A stretch of 8,056 nt of DNA from Bacilli bacterium (GTDB taxonomy: Bacteria > Bacillota_I > Bacilli_A > ML615J-28 > CAG-698), in contig JAQUUM010000050.1 of NCBI GenBank assembly GCA_028693885.1, positions 1 to 8,056 on the forward strand. The letters run 5' to 3'. Made by a program: the position numbers and the translations under genes. Positions 5,635-8,056 of the stretch are shown here, one piece after another (the stretch's first letter is position 1; each line of letters begins with the position of its first letter). The notes under the pieces are model-generated. The model ran no database searches, was not told the DNA's origin, and worked only from the letters and a program-made list of their open reading frames with translations.

Positions 5635-8022
5635 ATGAGAGTTAAATTAGAATGGTTAAGTGAATTAGTGGATTTATCAAATCTTTCTTTAAAAGAAATA
5701 ATTGATACTATCTCACTTAACTGTATTGAGATAGAATCAGTAGAAGCACTTTGTGAGGCGACTAATTTAGTAACTGGAAAAGTTATAGAAAAAGAGTCTC
5801 ACCCAGACTCTGATCATTTATCAGTTTGTATGGTTGATGTTGGTAGTGAAACACTTCAAATTGTCTGTGGAGCACCAAATGTAGCTAAAGACCAAACAGT
5901 AATTGTAGCTTTAGTTGGAGCGGTTTTACCAGGAGACTTTAAAATTAAAAAATCAAAAATTAGAGGTATTGAATCAAGTGGAATGATTTGTTCACTTCAA
6001 GAATTAGGTTTTGAAAAAAAGTATGTTCAAGAAAAGTATCAAGAAGGAATTTATTACTTTACAGAAGATACTCCTATTGGAGTAAATGCTTTAAGTGCTT
6101 TAAAAATTGATGATGTTGTTATAGAGTTAGGGCTAACTCCTAATAGAAGTGATTTGCTTAGTATGATAGGAGTAGCAAACGATGTTAGTGCAGCTTTTAA
6201 AAGACCTTTAAAAGAATTAACTTATACTTTAAAAAAATCGGATGTTAATGAAACAGTAGATGTTGAAATTAAAACTAAAGATTGTACTACTTATTATGCA
6301 GTAGTTGCAAAAGATGTAGTAATAAAAGACTCGCCTCAATGGTTAGCTTCAAGACTAATTGCTTTTGGAGTTAGACCAATTAATAATGTTGTTGATATTA
6401 CTAATTACATTATGGCACTTTTTGGTCAACCATTACATGCTTTTGATTATAAAAAACTAGGTAATAAAATATTAGTTAGGAATGCTTTAAAAGGCGAAGT
6501 GCTTAAAACGCTTGATTTAGAAGATAGAGTCTTAGAAGAAAGTGATGTTTTAATCACAGACGGGAAAAAAGCAGTAGCTCTTGGCGGAGTAATGGGAGGG
6601 CTTGATTCTTCAATTTCTAACACTACTAAAGATATCGTAATTGAAGCTGCGGTTTTTAACCCTGCATCAATTAGAAAAACTTCTACTAGATTAAATTTAA
6701 GAAGTGAAGCTTCTATTAGATTTGAAAAAGGAGTTGATGTTAATAGAACTTTAAAAGCTTTAGATTATACTTGTTATTTACTAGAAACATTAGCAGATGC
6801 TAAGATATCAAAAGAGTATAAAGTAGCAGGAATTACAGAAATTGTTGATTTACCAATTTCAATTACTCTTGATTATATTAATAAATATTTAGGTTTAGAT
6901 CTAACAATCAAAGAAGTAGTTAATATCTTTAAAGCTTTGGATTTTAAAACAACTCTAGAGTCTAGTAATGAGTTAACTGTATATGTTCCTAATAGGAGAA
7001 GTGATGTTACTATTAAAGCTGATTTAGTTGAAGAGATAGGAAGATTATATGGTTATGACAAATTACCAAATACTTTGCCTATATCTAATTTAACATCTAC
7101 TTTATCTTCGAAACAAAAAAACATTAGGAAAATAAAAGATGTATTAGTAGGTCTTGGCTTAAACGAAGTAATAAACTATTCACTTATTTCAAAAGAAATG
7201 AATCAAATGTTTACACTTAATAATAAAAATAATACAAGTGAATTGTCATTAATTATGCCTTTAAGTGAAGAACATAAATATTTAAGACTTAATTTATTAG
7301 CAGGATTAATTGAAAACGTAAAATATAACTTTGCTCGTGATCAAAAAGATTTAGCTTTATTTGAACTAGGTAAAACATATTATGAAAAAGATGATAAGAC
7401 TTTTGAAGATACATATTTAGCTATTACAATCTCTAATTCATTCTTTTCTAATGCCTGGCAAAAAACAAATGTTCAAGCTGACTTTTATTTATTAAAAGGC
7501 ATATTAGAACATTTGCTTTCTAAATTTGATTTAAGTTTTAATTTAATACCTTTAGAAAAATCTTCAAATGAACTTCATCCAAAAAGAAGTGCAAGTATTG
7601 TAGTTAATGAAAAAAAAATTGGTTATATGGGAGCACTTCACCCTGAATTTTCATTAAAGAATGATTTAAACAATGTTTATGTTTTAGAAATAAATCTAGA
7701 AGATTTTATTGAAGTTAAAAAAGCTATAGCTGTATATAAACCAGTCACTAAAATTCCAAGTATGGAACGTGATATTGCAGTGGTGGTTTGTAAAGATATT
7801 TCAGCTGGTGATTTAATTAAATCAATTAAACAAGAAGCTAAAGACTTAATTAGTAGTATTGATATCTTTGATGTTTATGAGATAAACGAAACAGAAAAAT
7901 CGATTGCGATTAAAATGCTTTTTACATCTTTTGAAACATTAACAGACGATATAATAAATAAAAAGATTTCTAGAATTCTTAAGAAATTAAATGAAGAATA
8001 TAGTGCTACATTAAGAAGTTAA
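5635..8022 (+). CDS. pheT: Phenylalanine--tRNA ligase subunit beta
   Basis: This is the large, non-catalytic subunit of phenylalanyl-tRNA synthetase. It helps bind tRNA-Phe and hydrolyses mischarged Tyr-tRNA-Phe. At 795 aa it is full length for the bacterial type. Domains in order are an N-terminal region with an EMAPII/OB tRNA-binding domain (about 41-150, with HPDSDHLSVCMVDVG and the VCGAPNV strand), the B3/B4 editing domain (about 208-385), the B5 domain (about 403-475, ending EEIGRLYGYDKLP), a degenerate class II-like core (about 485-690), and a ferredoxin-fold anticodon-binding (FDX-ACB) domain (about 702-795, KIPSMERDIAVVV). Editing-site landmarks are present: GQPLHAFD with His269, GGVMGG (317-322) and VIEAAVF with Glu337. 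Proofreading is therefore probably intact, unlike some mycoplasmas that have lost it. It is co-transcribed with pheS under T-box control and followed by an intrinsic terminator. Confidence 0.98.
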   Translation: MRVKLEWLSELVDLSNLSLKEIIDTISLNCIEIESVEALCEATNLVTGKVIEKESHPDSDHLSVCMVDVGSETLQIVCGAPNVAKDQTVIVALVGAVLPGDFKIKKSKIRGIESSGMICSLQELGFEKKYVQEKYQEGIYYFTEDTPIGVNALSALKIDDVVIELGLTPNRSDLLSMIGVANDVSAAFKRPLKELTYTLKKSDVNETVDVEIKTKDCTTYYAVVAKDVVIKDSPQWLASRLIAFGVRPINNVVDITNYIMALFGQPLHAFDYKKLGNKILVRNALKGEVLKTLDLEDRVLEESDVLITDGKKAVALGGVMGGLDSSISNTTKDIVIEAAVFNPASIRKTSTRLNLRSEASIRFEKGVDVNRTLKALDYTCYLLETLADAKISKEYKVAGITEIVDLPISITLDYINKYLGLDLTIKEVVNIFKALDFKTTLESSNELTVYVPNRRSDVTIKADLVEEIGRLYGYDKLPNTLPISNLTSTLSSKQKNIRKIKDVLVGLGLNEVINYSLISKEMNQMFTLNNKNNTSELSLIMPLSEEHKYLRLNLLAGLIENVKYNFARDQKDLALFELGKTYYEKDDKTFEDTYLAITISNSFFSNAWQKTNVQADFYLLKGILEHLLSKFDLSFNLIPLEKSSNELHPKRSASIVVNEKKIGYMGALHPEFSLKNDLNNVYVLEINLEDFIEVKKAIAVYKPVTKIPSMERDIAVVVCKDISAGDLIKSIKQEAKDLISSIDIFDVYEINETEKSIAIKMLFTSFETLTDDIINKKISRILKKLNEEYSATLRS

Positions 8023-8026
8023 AAAG

Positions 8027-8056
8027 AAGGCTGTACTTTTATGAGTATAGCCTTTT
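8027..8056 (+). terminator. Intrinsic terminator of the pheST operon
   Basis: AAGGCTGTACT (8027-8037) pairs with AGTATAGCCTT (8044-8054) over 11 bp, with a single G-U at 8033/8048, around the loop TTTATG. A T-run begins at 8053 and reaches the window edge. It starts 5 nt after the pheT stop. Confidence 0.9.

Noticed and set aside
1..8056. CRISPR arrays, insertion sequences, tRNA or rRNA genes, integration sites
   Set aside because: I found no regularly spaced repeats, terminal inverted repeats, transposase motifs or tRNA cloverleaf. Local A/T runs and short repeats are explained by base composition.

Overview
The window is very AT-rich and reads entirely on the + strand. All five tryptophan codons in the identified genes are TGG, and one gene (the second permease) ends in TGA. 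UGA is therefore a stop, as in Firmicutes (Bacillota) and the Acholeplasma/Izemoplasma-type relatives of Mollicutes, and unlike Mycoplasma or Spiroplasma. Arginine is almost always AGA. AGGAGG-type ribosome binding sites and a T-box leader also point to a low-GC Bacillota or deep-branching 'Tenericutes' genome. I cannot name the genus from this alone.

Bases 1-4307 are the 3' part of a tightly packed operon. It holds the end of an unidentified gene that runs in from the left, then a LolD/MacB-type ABC ATPase, two different FtsX/MacB-like permeases of 396 and 458 aa, and a CPBP-family (Abi/CAAX-like) membrane protease. The junctions are a 1-bp overlap, an 8-bp overlap, a 1-bp gap and a 4-bp overlap, so these genes are almost certainly co-transcribed and translationally coupled. 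The likely product is one ATPase dimer driving a heterodimer of the two permeases (type VII ABC architecture), each permease with a large extracytoplasmic domain. The CPBP protease may process or protect against a peptide handled by the transporter. No substrate, two-component system or recognisable toxin is visible. The unread upstream gene is the best clue to the role.

Bases 4308-4599 form a regulatory region. It has a sigma-A type promoter (TTGATT, 17 nt, TATAAT) and a nearly textbook T-box riboswitch. The T-box has a Stem I with an S-turn (AGUA/GAA) around a UUC (Phe) specifier, an AGAGA bulge motif, a distal loop, the conserved GGUGGUACCACGG T-box, and a perfect 10-bp intrinsic terminator that competes with the antiterminator.

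Bases 4600-8022 encode the two subunits of phenylalanyl-tRNA synthetase, pheS (340 aa) and pheT (795 aa), 12 nt apart. An intrinsic terminator closes the unit at the right edge. Uncharged tRNA-Phe should pair through its GAA anticodon and its ACCA 3' end with the leader, stabilise the antiterminator and switch on pheST.

The pheST part is ordinary and well supported. The ABC/CPBP operon is the accessory part and the only candidate for something undescribed. Nothing in it proves a new system.
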